Shown: positions 39,746-51,774, counted from the stretch's first letter. The stretch: 64,000 nt of DNA from Talpa occidentalis (GCF_014898055.3 NW_023601212.1:40598329-40662328), one strand, 5' to 3'. A program made the numbers and translations. The notes: generated from the letters alone by a model not told the origin.

Positions 39746-40260
39746 TGAGCCACGGGCACGTGTCAGCATGTGTTTGTGGGACCTTGTGTGCAGCTGCGGG
39801 TTGGCCTGCGTGTCCCCCTTTATGATATGGGGATGTCTCTGGGTGTCTTTGGGTGTTGGTGTGACCAACTATGTGTGTGACCATTAGTGACCATGTGTGT
39901 CTTGTGTGTGTGTTTGTGATTCAGATGACTTTTTGTGACTTTCTGTGTGTGCCACCTTTGTGGATGATTTCAAGAGCATCTGTGCGTGACTCAGTGGGAC
40001 TGCACTGTGGGAGGGTTTCTGTGTACCTATGTAACTCTGTTTGACTTCGGAGTTGGTGTATATTTGTATCTATGGGGGCTTATGTGATAGCTGGGGTCTT
40101 TGTGTGTGACAGTGCGTATGGGTCTCACTCTGGGTGGCTGGGAAGGTCTGTGTGGCTGGGAAGGTCTGCATGTATTTGTCTGTTTTTGTGCTAATTTTGA
40201 ATGGTGTGTGGCAGCATCTTGGGGTGACCCTGTGTGTGTGATGATGGCCTTCTATCTGAC
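39746..40260. repeat. TG-rich degenerate tract
   Basis: Second long TG-rich stretch ('catgtgtgtcttgtgtgtg'), low complexity and imperfect. Confidence 0.65.
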
Positions 40261-41280
40261 TCCTCTAGCAGAGGGAGGCTCAGTGTCCACTAGTTCTCAG
40301 GGAGTGGGGGCAGCAGGCACAAGGTAAGGACTCTAGACCTGGGGCATAGACCATGCCTGCCAGGATGGGCAGAAGAGTCATCAGGCCCTCCTGAGGAGTG
40401 GCGATCCCCAGTCCTGCCATGAGAGCCTAGAGTACCCCCCTTTCTTGCCCTGGCAGTCTCCAGAAACTAGCGCTTCATTTATCCCATCTGCCAGGTATTT
40501 TCCCATCTCCCTAGACAGGCCTGTGTGCTACCTCAGAACCCAGGAGTACCCGTCCCATATTTGGTGGCCCCAGATATGGCCATCAAAGCCCAGATGTTTC
40601 ATCATCTCTGCCTCTGCCCCCAGCATCCTGGCCAGGTAGTGCCATGGCCTGGTTCCCACTCCCCCTCCTTTTGCTCCCCCCTGCACACCTGCATTGTCAG
40701 AACACACCTGCTGCCAGCTGCAGCCAGGTGGACAGCCCTGGCAGGGAGGAATGTGGGGGATTCCAGCTGTGGCAGCCCAGCTGTGCCCAGTCCCCTGGCA
40801 GCACTGCCTCCTTCACAATTTCTGGAAGGCCAGGTGTGCCTAAGATCTGGACTCTGGGGGGTTAGGTAGGGGGGCACAGTGCCCTGCCTCTCCACCAAAA
40901 TCCTCCCAGCTGATAGCTGTGGAGGGGGGCAGAGTGTGTGAGTATGCATGAGGGGTGTTGTGGTACAGAGGAGGGGCTAAGAATGGGGGAATCCTGAGTG
41001 TGGTTGTGTTCATGAACATGGAGCCAAGTATCTTGTTTATGTGAATGCAGGTCGATGTGGTGAGTAAGTGTATAAGGAAAAGTGTGTGTACACAGGAAGG
41101 GTGTTGTGGTATGAAGGTGTGTGAATGGAAGGATGGGTGTTGTTAATGTGAACACAGGGACTAATATTGTAATGTGAGTGTATGTGAATGTATGTGGAGG
41201 TGTGGGTATCTGAATGAAATACTGGGTGGTATGCGTGTGTGAACAGAGGGATGAATATTGTGGTGTGAGTGTGTGTGTGT
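40261..41280. other. Unique then TG-rich intergenic sequence
   Basis: 40261-40930 is unique and GC-balanced; from 40930 short 'gtgtg...gtgaat' words recur. No exon supported. Confidence 0.4.
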
Positions 41281-41294
41281 TGTGGGTGTTATAT

Positions 41295-41510
41295 GTGTAT
41301 ACACTGTCATGTGTCTCTTAACAATGAGGATACATTCTGAGAAATGCATTGTTAGGAGATTTCACTGGGGTGATGACATCATACAGTGTAACTACACAAG
41401 TAAAGGGTGTTGTCTGCACACCTAGGCTACATGGTAAACTTATTGGGGTCTCTGCCTATATGCCATCCATCATTGACTGACATGTGGCTAAGTGATACAG
41501 GTAAGTGGAA
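41295..41510. repeat. DNA-transposon-like remnant
   Basis: 'gtctcttaacaatgaggata', 'cattctgagaaatgcattgt', 'cacacctaggctacatggta' and 'catcattgactgacatgtgg' follow a widespread mammalian class II repeat. I recognise the sequence but am not sure of the family name. Confidence 0.6.
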
Positions 41511-41516
41511 GTACAG

Positions 41517-41550
41517 TGTGTATGTGTGTGTGTGTGTGTGTGTGTATGTG
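41517..41550. repeat. (TG)n microsatellite, interrupted
   Basis: TG repeats with two TA interruptions. Confidence 0.9.
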
Positions 41551-41799
41551 TACAGGGATGAATGCTGTGGTATGTGATGAAGCATGGCTTTATGTATGTG
41601 CAAATGGAAGTGTAGTGTGAGTGTGTGTGTGAAGTGAATGTGGATACTGGTTGAGCTTTGGGGTCAGGTGCAAGCCTGGGAAGGTGAGAAGGGAGTGAGC
41701 AGACTCTGCTCCCAGGGTTTGCTCTGCTGATCAACAGTGGAGAGAAGATGGGACTGTACCTAAGTTAGGGAGTTCTGAGAGGTATACTGTTTGATGGCA

Positions 41800-42360
41800 G
41801 TTTGCAGAGAGGCCCTTGGTTCTCAAGATCCCCCTAAACTCCCAGTTACATTAAAGGTCCTAGACACCCTTTATATTCCTCCTCTATATTCCTCCTTCGC
41901 AAACCTTGCTCCACTGTTCTTCTCAAGCCCCCCACAGGCCCATAGTACTCCAGTGCTCCTTCACCCAGGCCACATAAGCCTTCAAATCTCTGCTCTGTCT
42001 CTCAGTCACCCAATGCCCCCAACCCTTTGGACCCCAAGACTCCCCTAGGCCCACACAGTCCCAGCTTCTTCCAGACATTCTGTCCTCTCCTGGGCTCCTT
42101 AGGGCCCCAGATCTACTTATTCCTCTCTGCTTCTTCTGCTCCTCGCCTCACCCCTGAACTCCTATCCTACCCTGGGGCCCTTTCCTGAGTCATGCAGGCA
42201 CCTAACCCTCCTTGATCCCCAAATCCATTTCCTGCCCCTTCCCTTGGCCCCTCATAGCTCCCAGTCCCCTTCTGCATCCCTCCCTGCAAGGGGCCCTGCC
42301 CCTCCTCCCCAGGAACCCCCTCTAACACTTTCCCTATGCCCCCTCTCTCTGCCCCCCTCC
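41800..42360. other. C/T-rich intergenic sequence
   Basis: Pyrimidine-rich on the plus strand with many ccct/ctcc words, no supported exon or repeat. Confidence 0.4.
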
Positions 42361-42369
42361 TGCAGAGGG

Positions 42370-42475
42370 TGGTGCTGGAGGCAGCAGTGAGGCCCTGAAA
42401 CTTTAAACGGTGTTAAAAGTTTCTGTTTACGAGAAGCCCTTGAATTTTTAAGGACGTATCAATTCCCTCTGCCAC
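42370..42475. other. Candidate conserved noncoding element upstream of NFIX
   Basis: 'gccctgaaactttaaacggt', 'aaagtttctgtttacgagaa' and 'gaatttttaaggacgtatca' form a compact AT-rich, non-repeat island with FOX- and homeobox-like words inside GC-rich DNA. Confidence 0.35.
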
Positions 42476-42716
42476 TGCCTTGCAGCGGCTGTGGCCATAG
42501 ACCCAGGGAAGGATGCTGGGTGGGACTGTGAGATCCCAGGGACAGAGCCCCCAGCACAGAATGACAAACACACATGTGCCCAGAAATCCTCGGGCTCATA
42601 GAGACCCCTTGCTGACACATAAGTACACATACACATAGTTAGTCATACAACCAACACAGCCTGACCTGTCTGTATGAATAGGCCCACATCCTTGACAAAG
42701 ACAGAGACCCCCCTCC

Positions 42717-42720
<4 letters not shown>

Positions 42721-42750
<30 letters not shown>
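42721..42750. repeat. (CA)15 microsatellite
   Basis: Uninterrupted CA repeats. Confidence 0.97.
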
Positions 42751-42753
<3 letters not shown>

Positions 42754-42879
42754 CTCTGTTATCCTACAGATCTACATCATCTCCCCAAAGCCATGGACCA
42801 CCCCACATAGACAGACATACCTAATGATACCCATTGACTGGGTTTGGCAGGGTGGTGGCCATACAAACCCTGATCACAG

Positions 42880-43141
42880 GGGCCTCCCTAGTGGCACAAG
42901 GGGTTAAGCACAGTGCTGTGAAGCTGTCCTGCTGCCTCTGCAGCATGAGTTGATCCCCGGTCAGCCAGGGAGCTATCCACATGGCGCAGCAGACCTCTCC
43001 TGTTTCCCCCACTGCTCCCCTCAGCAGTGTATTTCAGTCTGCCTGTTCTGATCCCCGCTCTGTCTTTGGTGAATCCTCTCACCCCCTGCACCTCTTGGTC
43101 TACACTCCAGTTCATCTATGCAAAAGTGAAACTTTTTAAAA
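42880..43141 (+). mobile_element. tRNA-SINE copy 43, type A
   Basis: Forward copy, first of a tandem pair that shares one duplication acaaaccctgatca at 42863 and 43421. Confidence 0.95.
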
Positions 43142-43420
43142 AGAGCCTCCCTGGTGGTGAAAGGGCTTAAGTCTCAGCGCTATCAAGCTATCAGCAGCCA
43201 CTGTACCATGAGTTCAATCCCCAGCCAGGGAGCTGACCCACGTGGTGCAGCAGACCTCTCCTGTCTCGCCCACTGCTCCCCTCAGCAGTGTACTTTGGTT
43301 AATCTGCCTGTTCTGTTCCTCACTCTGTCTCTGGTGAATCCTCTCACCCCCTGTACCTCTGGCCTGTACCCCAGTTCTTATATGCATAAATAAATAAATA
43401 TTTAAAAAAAGAAAACAAAA
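43142..43420 (+). mobile_element. tRNA-SINE copy 44, type A
   Basis: Forward copy in the A-tail of copy 43; right boundary is the shared target duplication at 43421-43437. Confidence 0.95.
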
Positions 43421-43831
43421 ACAAACCCTGATCATAGACAGAATCACTGGGACCCTTGCCACTCACCTATCTGGTCACACACGCTCTGGCACAGCGAGAC
43501 TCATCCCTGGCACATACACAAACTTGCCACACTACATGGTGAGCTTGAAACATCCATACACCCATCTCACTACCACCCTGCCAAACCCAGACCCTGATAA
43601 TTATCCTCTCTGTTCCCCATTGATTCTGCAGAGTTTGGCAAGGGCCTGACAGATGCATACCTTCTCTGACTCGTAGACAACCCCCAAACTACACAATCCT
43701 GAGACTACTATATGTGTCTGACCTGTGTCTGTTCCAGAGGATCCAAGTCTCAGGAGACAACTAAAGACACAACCCCAGCCACCCTGCCTCGGTGATGTGA
43801 CCTGAAGCACAGTCCCTCGGGGACACTTTTG

Positions 43832-43858
<27 letters not shown>
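43832..43858. repeat. (CA)13 microsatellite
   Basis: CA repeats in otherwise unique sequence. Confidence 0.95.
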
Positions 43859-43859
<1 letters not shown>

Positions 43860-43862
<3 letters not shown>

Positions 43863-44435
43863 GTGTCAGCTTTCAGGTACCCAGCAGGTATACCCATGGC
43901 AGCCCCTGAACAGCTGGCCCTGTGTGCATGCATACACACGTGTGTGCAGAAACACATACACATCCTCAGACGATGCATAACAATATTGTCACAGCTTGGC
44001 AGAGGGTGGGGTGGGGGATGTGTGAAAAGGTACTGACTGCACCTGGCAGCAGGCAGGAGCTTTGCCTAGGCAGGAGCTGCCTGGGGGCTGCAAGGTACCA
44101 CCTACCAACTCATCCCCCAGGACACCCAAGGACGCCCCCTGCCTCCACACCAGGGTGCCTAATATCAGCCTGTCCCCTCCCCTCTTCTCTGCTCCGGAAA
44201 GGGGGGGTCAGGGTCCTACAGAAGGTGGTGGACCTCTGCTGGGGGGTGAGGGGGAGTGTACTTGCACCTGAAGGCCTCCTGCCCATTTCTGTCCCAGGGT
44301 TGGACTGTGTGGCTCTGCTAGCTCTGTGTAGGTCCATGGTGTGTGCTGGTGTAATAACAGTGTGTTAGCACATCTCATCTCCCTTTTATTGGTGTCATGG
44401 TGCATGCTTGGGTGTGTCCTCTGCGTAGTCACAAA
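43860..44435. other. Unique sequence upstream of the NFIX CpG island
   Basis: No exon, repeat family or strong motif recognised. Confidence 0.4.
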
Positions 44436-45097
44436 TGCCAGTGTTTAGGTGCGGTGGTGTATGTGTGTTGTGTGTGCGTGCATGGGGTGTCTATGCACAG
44501 GGATTGCATGATCAGACCTGTGTCTGTGTGTGCACATCTGCACACACCAGCGGGCACTGGTGTTTGTGTCTTGATGTGCGTGTGCGCGAGGCCCGCGCTG
44601 CCCGCGACGGTCCGCCGCCGCCGCCGAGCGTCCGCACGCGGCGGGGCGCTGGAATGTGCACGCTCAGGTGCGGTCATGTGATGCGGGGCTGTGAGCGTGT
44701 CAGTGTGCGGCTCGCGGGACGCGCGCCAGGGCGCGTGTCTGTGAGTGTGAGCGTAGGTGTGTGCGTGTGCTTTGTTGTGTGGAGCGTGCAAGCGTTGGGC
44801 CGTGCCCCGCGCGCAGGGAAGGGTCGGGCCGCCGCGCGCGGGGTGCGCGGGCGCCGGGGCGCGGGCCGGCACGTGCCGGGGTGGCCCGCCGGGGTGCGCC
44901 CCGCGCGCATGTGCGTGTGTGTGCATGTGTGGGTGCATGCATGTGCGTGTGTGCATGTGTGTGTGGCGTGCGCGCCGGCCGCCGCTCCCCCGCCCGCCCG
45001 CCCCTCCCCGCGCCCCTCCTCCCGCCCGCGCCTCCCGCCCGCTCCCTCCCCGGAGTGCGCCGCTTCCAAACTTTGTCTAAACTTTCACTTTCACAGC

Positions 45098-45154
<57 letters not shown>
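45098..45154 (+). repeat. NFIX: (GCG)19 trinucleotide repeat
   Basis: Nineteen uninterrupted GCG units in the likely NFIX leader, in the CGG orientation on the sense strand. The chance frame through it encodes polyalanine, but the NFIX ATG lies 310 bases downstream, so it is probably untranslated. Confidence 0.95.
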
Positions 45155-45155
<1 letters not shown>

Positions 45156-45185
45156 GGCGCGGGGCACCGGCCGGGCGGCGGCGGC

Positions 45186-45194
45186 ATGGAGTAG
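45186..45194 (+). CDS. Minimal upstream ORF (Met-Glu-stop)
   Basis: ATG GAG TAG with G at -3 and G at +4, a strong initiation context. It is the only ATG between the GCG repeat and the NFIX start codon, 270 bases upstream of it. A start-proximal stop of this type can hold ribosomes and reduce downstream initiation. Depends on the transcript including this region. Confidence 0.5.
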   Translation: ME

Positions 45195-45463
45195 ACGCGC
45201 CGCGGAGGCAGCGGCGGCGGCGGCGGCGGCGGACGCGAGAGGCAGCGGCGAGCGCGAAGCGGCGGCGACCCGGGCCGGCGGGGCCGAGCCTGCGAGCGGC
45301 GAGCGCGGAGCGGCGCCGGGCCGAGCGCGGGGCCGCGGGCCGGGCGGGCGCCGCGCGGCGGAGGCCAGAGGAGCCGAGCCGGAGCCCCCGCCCGAGCGCG
45401 GCCGCCGCCTGCCCGGCCTCCCCGAGCCGCGGCCGGCCCCCGCGCTCCCGCCGGCGCCCGGCG

Positions 45464-45490
45464 ATGTACTCCCCGTACTGCCTCACCCAG
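45464..45490 (+). CDS. NFIX: NFIX first coding exon (MYSPYCLTQ)
   Basis: Nine codons, MYSPYCLTQ, then a splice donor cag/gtaccg at 45491. This short peptide is the N-terminus of the NFIX isoform whose next exon encodes the DNA-binding domain (beginning DEFHPFIEAL in the family), outside the window. NFIX is a nuclear CTF/NF-I transcription factor that binds TTGGC(N5)GCCAA palindromes as a dimer and controls muscle and neural development. The start has G at -3. The exon is too short for an ORF search and was identified by exact peptide, donor, CpG island and synteny. Alternative first exons are known and may lie elsewhere. Confidence 0.93.
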
Positions 45491-45775
45491 GTACCGGCCG
45501 CCGCCCCGCGGACCCGGGGGCAGCGCGCGCGGGAGGCGGCGGGCGGCGCGGCGCCGGGGCGCGGGGCGGGCGGGACCCCCGGGCCGCCCGCCGGGGGCGC
45601 GGGCGCTGCGGCGGGGGTCGGGGCGCGCGTGCGGGCGTCGGCGTTCGCGGGGACCCGGCGCCCCGGCTCCGGCCGGCCCCCGGCCCGCTGCGCGCGTGGC
45701 GCGGCCCGAGGGCGCCGAGCGGGGCTGCGTGTGCGGCGCGCGCTGCCCGGCGCGGGGGACGCGGCGCCGCCGGCC

Positions 45776-45817
45776 CGAGGGCGAGGGCGAGGGCGAGGGC
45801 GAGGGCGAGGGCGAGGG
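45776..45817 (+). repeat. (CGAGGG)7 minisatellite
   Basis: Seven perfect hexamers at the start of NFIX intron 1, 285 bases after the donor. Regular GGG runs could form a quadruplex on the sense strand. Confidence 0.95.
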
Positions 45818-48800
45818 CGAGCGCGGCGGGCGTCCGGGCGGGCGGCCGCTGACGGCGCCTGCGGGGTGACGGGGCCGGGCCGGCCGGGAGAGCCGCCCCG
45901 CTCGGGCAGCGCTCCCCGGGGCGCGCGGCGGGCCCGAGTGTGGCAGCGGCCCGGCGGGAGAGGCGCTGCCCCGCGTGCGGTCGGGGTGCCCGGGGAGGGC
46001 CGAGCGGCCCGGGCGTCTCCCCAAAGTCTTTGTTCAGGCCTCACATGGGAGTGGGGCTGAGAAAATGGCGGGGCTCCCAAATTTCGGAGGGGCAGGGGAG
46101 GGGAAGGAGGGATGGGCGCGCCGCCAGCCCGGGCCGCACCTCTTTGCCGACCCTGGACGCCAAAGGCGCGAACCCCGCAGCCCCCAAACTTTCCTCAGTG
46201 CAAACTTTCCGGCCCAAGCTACCTGGCCCGCCGCGCTGTGGACCCGGCAGGCATGCAGGGGGAATCCTGTCCCGCTGCTCAGAGGCGGGAGGGGTGGAGG
46301 CAGCGGTGGACGCCCGGGTGAGCGCTGCCGCCGCGCCGTCGGGTCAGTGAGGGCTCAGCAGCGCCGACCTCTGCGCTCGCCGAGCGCGCTAGCTTCCCGC
46401 CTCCAGCGAAGCTTCCTGCGCGGTGCTCAGCACCCTGGGGATGCCTGCTCCGCCACTCCAGTCTCTCCAGGCGGTGTCCCCAGGCTCCCAGGGAGCACAG
46501 GAGCTGCCCAGAGTTCCACAGTGGCCCTGGCAGGGCTGCCTTCAGGGCCAGGCCAGGACTGGCATTAGGGACTCAGCGGAAGGGACTCCTTGGTCTGTCT
46601 AACCCTGTCTACCAGCAGGACCTGTGTCTATGAGAGGAGTTGCTAGGCCAGGCCTGTGGTCTTAATTGTCCCCTCTGCTGAGGAGGCTGAGTCCTGCCAG
46701 CCATATGCCAAATGTGTCCACAGCTGGGAGTGAGAGTCCACATGAACGTGGCTACTGTTTGGGCTGGGTGTGACAAGCGGCAAGAGGGTAATCTGGGATG
46801 TATGGCGGTTGTGGCCATACCATGTTCGTGTATCCAGAGATGCATGCGTTCTTGTTTGTGTCCATCTTAGGGGTCTGCCTGTTGCTGCTATGGGTTGACC
46901 ACGGGCAGGTATACGTCGCATGGACATGTCTGTGGCCCAAGGAGTGGGTTTTCCTGTTGATATCAAGTGTATGTGCTGGTGAAGTGCGCATACATGCATG
47001 TGTATCGTAGTGTGCCTGCACTCTGGTGCAGATGTGAATAGGCACTCTGGTCAGTGGAGTGTGGAAGACACCCATATCTGTAGCTCTGATTAGCCAACCG
47101 CCCCGTCCATCTTGGGACCCCACAGGATGACCCTGCTCATCTAGAGGGGTCTGAGTTGTGGCTATCTTTCAGGCTACACTGGACTGGCCTTCACCGTTGG
47201 TGTTTGAGGCCAGTGGGATCAAGACCTCACTCTTTAGAAACCCTTGCCCATCAGTTGTTAGCCAGGTTCCCAGACCTGCCCCCCCACAGCCTCCCAGCCC
47301 CTCTTGAATGAGAATCTCACTCCCCAGATTTCACAGCCCCCTGGGAAAGATAATGCTAGCTGATCCATTATCCATTATCGAGAAGGCTAGGAAGGGTCTG
47401 CAGTAGCCCTAGACTCAGCGTGACAGCCAGAGTGGGTTTGACTCTGACATCCCAGAAGGAGTAAGGACCCAGCCCTGTCTGTGTTGCAGGCCCAGGCAAT
47501 ATGCAAATGTACCAGGGCAACTGGGAGGGGAGAGGGCATGGTCTTCCTGGACTGGTTGTGCCCCTCAGCTCTGGGCAGGCAACCGCTATTCCTGGTAAGC
47601 AGGGTCTGGCCTGCCTCTACCCTCAGCCACATCTTTCAGAAGGAGTGTTTTTACAAATCTTTCTGCCTCTGAGGTTTGCCCTGCCAGTCTCTGTCTTTCT
47701 GACCACCTCTTTTGCCTTCTTTTCCTCTGTCTCTGACTCGCTCAGCCCTTTTTTTCATCTTTCGCTGTCTCTGTCCTTTTAGGTCTTTAACTGTCCCTGA
47801 CTCTGTCTCTGGTTCTGGCCTCTTCTCTGCTCTCCCGCTTCCCTCTCCTTTTTCTTTTTTTCAAACCAGAATTGGCTTCGATTTTAAAGTCAATAAATGA
47901 TTGAGCAGGAACGAGCTTGGAGCAGCGGGGCCCTGGCGGGGAAAGGCACTGTGGGTGAGGGGGAAGGGCGGGAGTGGGGGGGGGGATCTCCTTCTGGAAA
48001 AAGCATCGAAATCCAGGGCGGCTGGGCAAGGCGCTCACTGGAACTGCTTGAGCTCACTGCATTTAAGGGCCTGAGTCCTTGGTGGAGTAGGGGCAGATGG
48101 ATGAGACCCCTGAAATAAATAGCAACACTCACTGGAATGTGGACACACACACACGCCACCACCATGGCCTCCTAGATGGCATGAACAACCTGCTCGCACT
48201 GATGTCACACAGATGGCCACTGACCAACCTACACAGACACAGGAAACCTGTATGTTCCCTCTCCCCACAATATGTGTATGCGCACACACACACATACATC
48301 TCTTAAGATGGGACATGTGTACTGATGTAGGCTTATGGAGACATAGTGAAACCTCCCAGACACTTGAATACAGGGTGACCCCCACACAGGTCCACAGATG
48401 AGCGGATGGACACACCTTTACACAAGACACAATGCTGTTGGCTTACCTGGGTGTTTGACACGCATGTTCGATCAAACACACATTTGCTGACATTCCCTGC
48501 CACATGGCCACGGGAGCAGTGGAATGAATACCCATGTGCTCTGTTTCTCGCCAGCCACACACCCATCCAAGGGGGATGGACAGGGAGCTCCCTGATGCCC
48601 CTCTCCCACCCAGTACTCTCTCTGGGTCCCTGTGGCCACCCTCTGTCCCATGAAATCGTGAATCTTTGTCCTGGCACCAATGTGGGGCCACTTTTTATCG
48701 TGAATTTTCTCTCTGGCTTTGGCCTTGCCGCTTTGTGTCCACTGCCGGGAGGGGTGAGGTGTGAGCTGAGATGGAGGAGGTCATGCTGGAGGCTGCATTG

Positions 48801-49019
48801 GGTCCCATGAGACGTTTTGATTCTAAGCCAAGATGATCTTGAAGCCAAGGACTCTGCTGGGATAATTTGGGGGACAGAGTGCTCCCCTTTCTCTAGGGAC
48901 TAGAGCCAGCGTTTTTGGCCTAGCCAGGAATGTCTTGTGTGGCCTCAGGGGCTCCCAGACACAGGCTGTGGGAGCAGAAGTCAAGTGCCGGTCTCTGCCA
49001 CGGGACAGTGCAGGACTTG

Positions 49020-49135
49020 GGCTTTGGTTCCACATCTTCTAATCTGTGACCTGAAGCTCACAATTTTCCTGGGCTATAAAAGGGCAGCAACAGTGCCTAC
49101 CTCTCAGGCTGTGATTAGGCCCAAGGCAGTGTCTG
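49020..49135 (+). repeat. MIR SINE remnant
   Basis: 'ttctaatctgtgacctgaag', 'gggctataaaagggcagcaa' and 'cagtgcctacctctcaggct' follow MIR sense order, diverged. Confidence 0.5.
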
Positions 49136-51085
49136 GTGCACTGCTTAAGACATGGAAGGACTTGTCATTTTCGGTTTTGTCACTAGGCTACCCCCAGGCC
49201 CTCCCAACTGAGACAAGGCTGCTTTAGCAGGTTGGAAAGTAGGCTCAAGCAACTCCCGTCCACAGGGGTGCAGGTATAGAAAGATGATAGTCAGGGGCAG
49301 GAGGGCAAGAGGGGAGAGACAAGGCCTGTGCTACCCCATGGGGACTAGATATCCTTGAGGGCTCTGGCTGTCCTGGTCCTTTTCCTATTTCAAACCCTGA
49401 CCTTGACCTGGCCCACTCTGGTGTCAAGCTCCAAGGTGTTATGTCAAGGTACATGAGCATAGGAGTGCTCAAATGAGAGGGGCAAAGAGCCTGGAGATTG
49501 GGGGTGGGTTCGAATGGTGGCTTCAGGGATGTCCAAAGGGTCCCAGAGTCATTTCTGCAACTATACTGGGGCATTGTCACTTGGGCCACCACAGGACAGG
49601 ATATATGTATGAGACCCCCGTGAGGGCGCTCAGCAGGTGCAGATAGGCATCCCAGGTGTGTGCAGGGAGAGGGCGTGCATCATGGCTGCCTTTGAAACAG
49701 CTTTGCCCTGCCCTGACCCCCATGGTCAGTTTTTGACTATTGGCCTCCATGTCTAACTCCCTGGGATCCTGGTCCTTTTTGTTGCTTGGATCTTGAAACA
49801 TGAATCTAGGGTCTCGAAACTTCTTCCAGATGGAACAAGAGAGGAGGAGGAGGCCCAGGTGCTCCTGCTTTTCTCAAACATAGCACTGAGGATGGGGCTC
49901 CTATCCCCCAAACCTGGGGAGAGGAAAGAGAATCTTACTTTCCTGCTCCTAAATCCCCAGATGTGGGGGTGACAGGATCAGCTGTGAGTGGCTACCTGGC
50001 TCTCCTGAATAGAGGTGTATGCATCGGTATGGGGCTGCAGAGCCACCATTTTCCCTCAGCCGGCTGTGGGTAGTGTGTCCTCGTGTCCCTGTGCCTGCTT
50101 GTGTCCTTCACAAGATGCTGCTTGTTGGTGTCTCTGAGGGTCACCCCCCATTCCTTCTCTGTGTATTTGGATGGTTTGTTACCCGGGTCTGGGTGCCTGA
50201 TTTCTTTGTGTCATGTTCTGCTGTGGTGTATCACTGTGCAACTTAGTGAGCCTCTGGCTGTTGACCGTGGTGGCCAGGAGTATGTTTGTGAGCCTCACCA
50301 CGTGTATTGACCCGTGTTGGCATATGTGTCACCTCATAGCACCCCCCACCATGTCATTGTGCATCCTGGGCTTGTCCCCATGACCATCAATGTGAGTTTC
50401 ACCACATATGCTCCTCTTCTTGGCTTTCCCGGGCCTCTCAGCACTGTGTAAAATGCCCGCCATGGCAGCCAGGGGAACAGCTGGGAGCCTGCTGGCCTCT
50501 CCATTGCTTCCCATGAGGTTGGGCGGCCATGGTGCCTCAGGCCCCACCCGTGCCCCGGCTCAGCATGGACAGAAGTCCGTTGTGTGGTGAGGTGCGGGTG
50601 TGTGTTTGGGCCGCCCACAGGCCTCCCTCTGTCTACCCGGTGAGCATTGATCTTGGCTTCTGCCTGTGTCCATCCTGGCCGGGCCAGCCAGAGTGTGTGA
50701 CTGTCTCTGTAGGCTTGAGCCCACCACCCCCCAAAGCTCTCCACAGCCAGGTCTGCTCAGGGTCTCACACCCCCAGGCCACGAGCTGTCCCTCCGGGGCT
50801 CAGAGAGCACAGATTTGGAAACTGAGGCCCCCCCTTTCTTTCCCCTTTCTCTCTCTCTCCTCCCTCTTTCCTCCCCTCCTCCCGCTCCCTCTCTCCCTCT
50901 CTCTCTCCTGCCAAACGAGTCTTGGCTCTGTCTGAATATCTCTCCTCCTCGATTTTTGGCTCCAGCTCTGGGCTCGTTCACTAAAAGAAGAAGGGCTAGC
51001 TCCCCCCTCCCTGCCCCCTCTTTACTGCTTCCCCCTCCCAAAGAGCCCCTCTGAGGGTGGGAGTGGCCTCATGCAGGGACCTGGT

Positions 51086-51116
51086 CCCCCCCCCGCCCCC
51101 CCGCCCCCCCCTCCCC
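51086..51116 (-). repeat. C-tract, quadruplex-prone on minus strand
   Basis: Runs of 5-9 C with single-base breaks within 31 bases. Minus strand can form a G-quadruplex, plus strand an i-motif. Confidence 0.8.
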
Positions 51117-51774
51117 GCAAGTGGGGCTTGGCCAAAGGGGCACAGGCCTGGTAGGCAAGGGGGCTGGATGCACTGGGCCTGGCAGCCTGAGGGGGCAGCG
51201 ACTGGGGTGACTTGCCACTCAACTGGGCAGGCAGGAAGGTGGGGAGGGGTAGGGGGCATGGAGCTGGGGTGTCTGGCTTCTGGTGGGGCTGGCAGGGCCT
51301 ATCTGAGGCGCAGCTGTGCCCAGAACTCCGAGCTGCGTTTGCCACCACTACCGATGTGGCTGCGCCAGCCGGGGAGGGGGAGGCGGGTGGCAGGCACTGC
51401 GGCGCTCTGTAGCCAATAGGAAGCTGGGGTTGCACTGGGGAGCTCTTCCCCCACTGGGTCCCACCCTGAGGGGAGCCAAGCGTGGTGACCAGCAGTGGGC
51501 AGGAGGCAGTGTCACCATCACCACTGAGGACCCTGCACCCTGGGCTGAAACTTGGTGTTAGGCAAGGAGGGGGGATCTGTCACTGATAGGCAAGGACGGG
51601 GGTCTGTCCTCACCTGAATCTTTGGAAGCCAAGTCGGTGGAAGGGGCAGCTTAGAGGTGCACCCACCCTCTTGGCTTCAGGAGGCAGCTTTCAGTTCAGG
51701 GCAGCCAGGAGCTGGGGGTGGGGGGCCAAATTATCCAGAAGCTTCCATCCAAAGATCGGCTTCGGTTGAATCAT

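Larger units (their letters stand above)
45060..45463 (+). other. NFIX: Probable NFIX 5' UTR
   Basis: GC-rich leader preceding the first coding exon. It includes (GCG)19, a second (GCG)n cluster near 45208-45231, and a single upstream ATG at 45186. The transcription start is not visible; a position near 'ctttgtctaaactttcactt' (45071-45090) is only a guess. Confidence 0.5.
44580..46400. promoter_or_regulatory. NFIX: NFIX CpG island
   Basis: About 1.8 kb of very high CpG and GC content spanning the upstream region, 5' UTR, first coding exon and start of intron 1. TG-rich words persist into its upstream edge (44430-44960). No clear TATA box. NFI-family genes have such islands and several alternative first exons. 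Confidence 0.85.

Noticed and set aside
44435..46060. A 541-codon plus-strand open frame across the NFIX CpG island
   Set aside because: It is a by-product of extreme GC content (stops are rare), runs through the GCG repeat as polyalanine and ignores the NFIX donor at 45491. No domain is recognisable.
45077..46080. Long minus-strand open frames (315 and 329 codons) in the same island
   Set aside because: Arg/Pro/Ala-rich low-complexity translations expected from GC-rich DNA, with no family resemblance.
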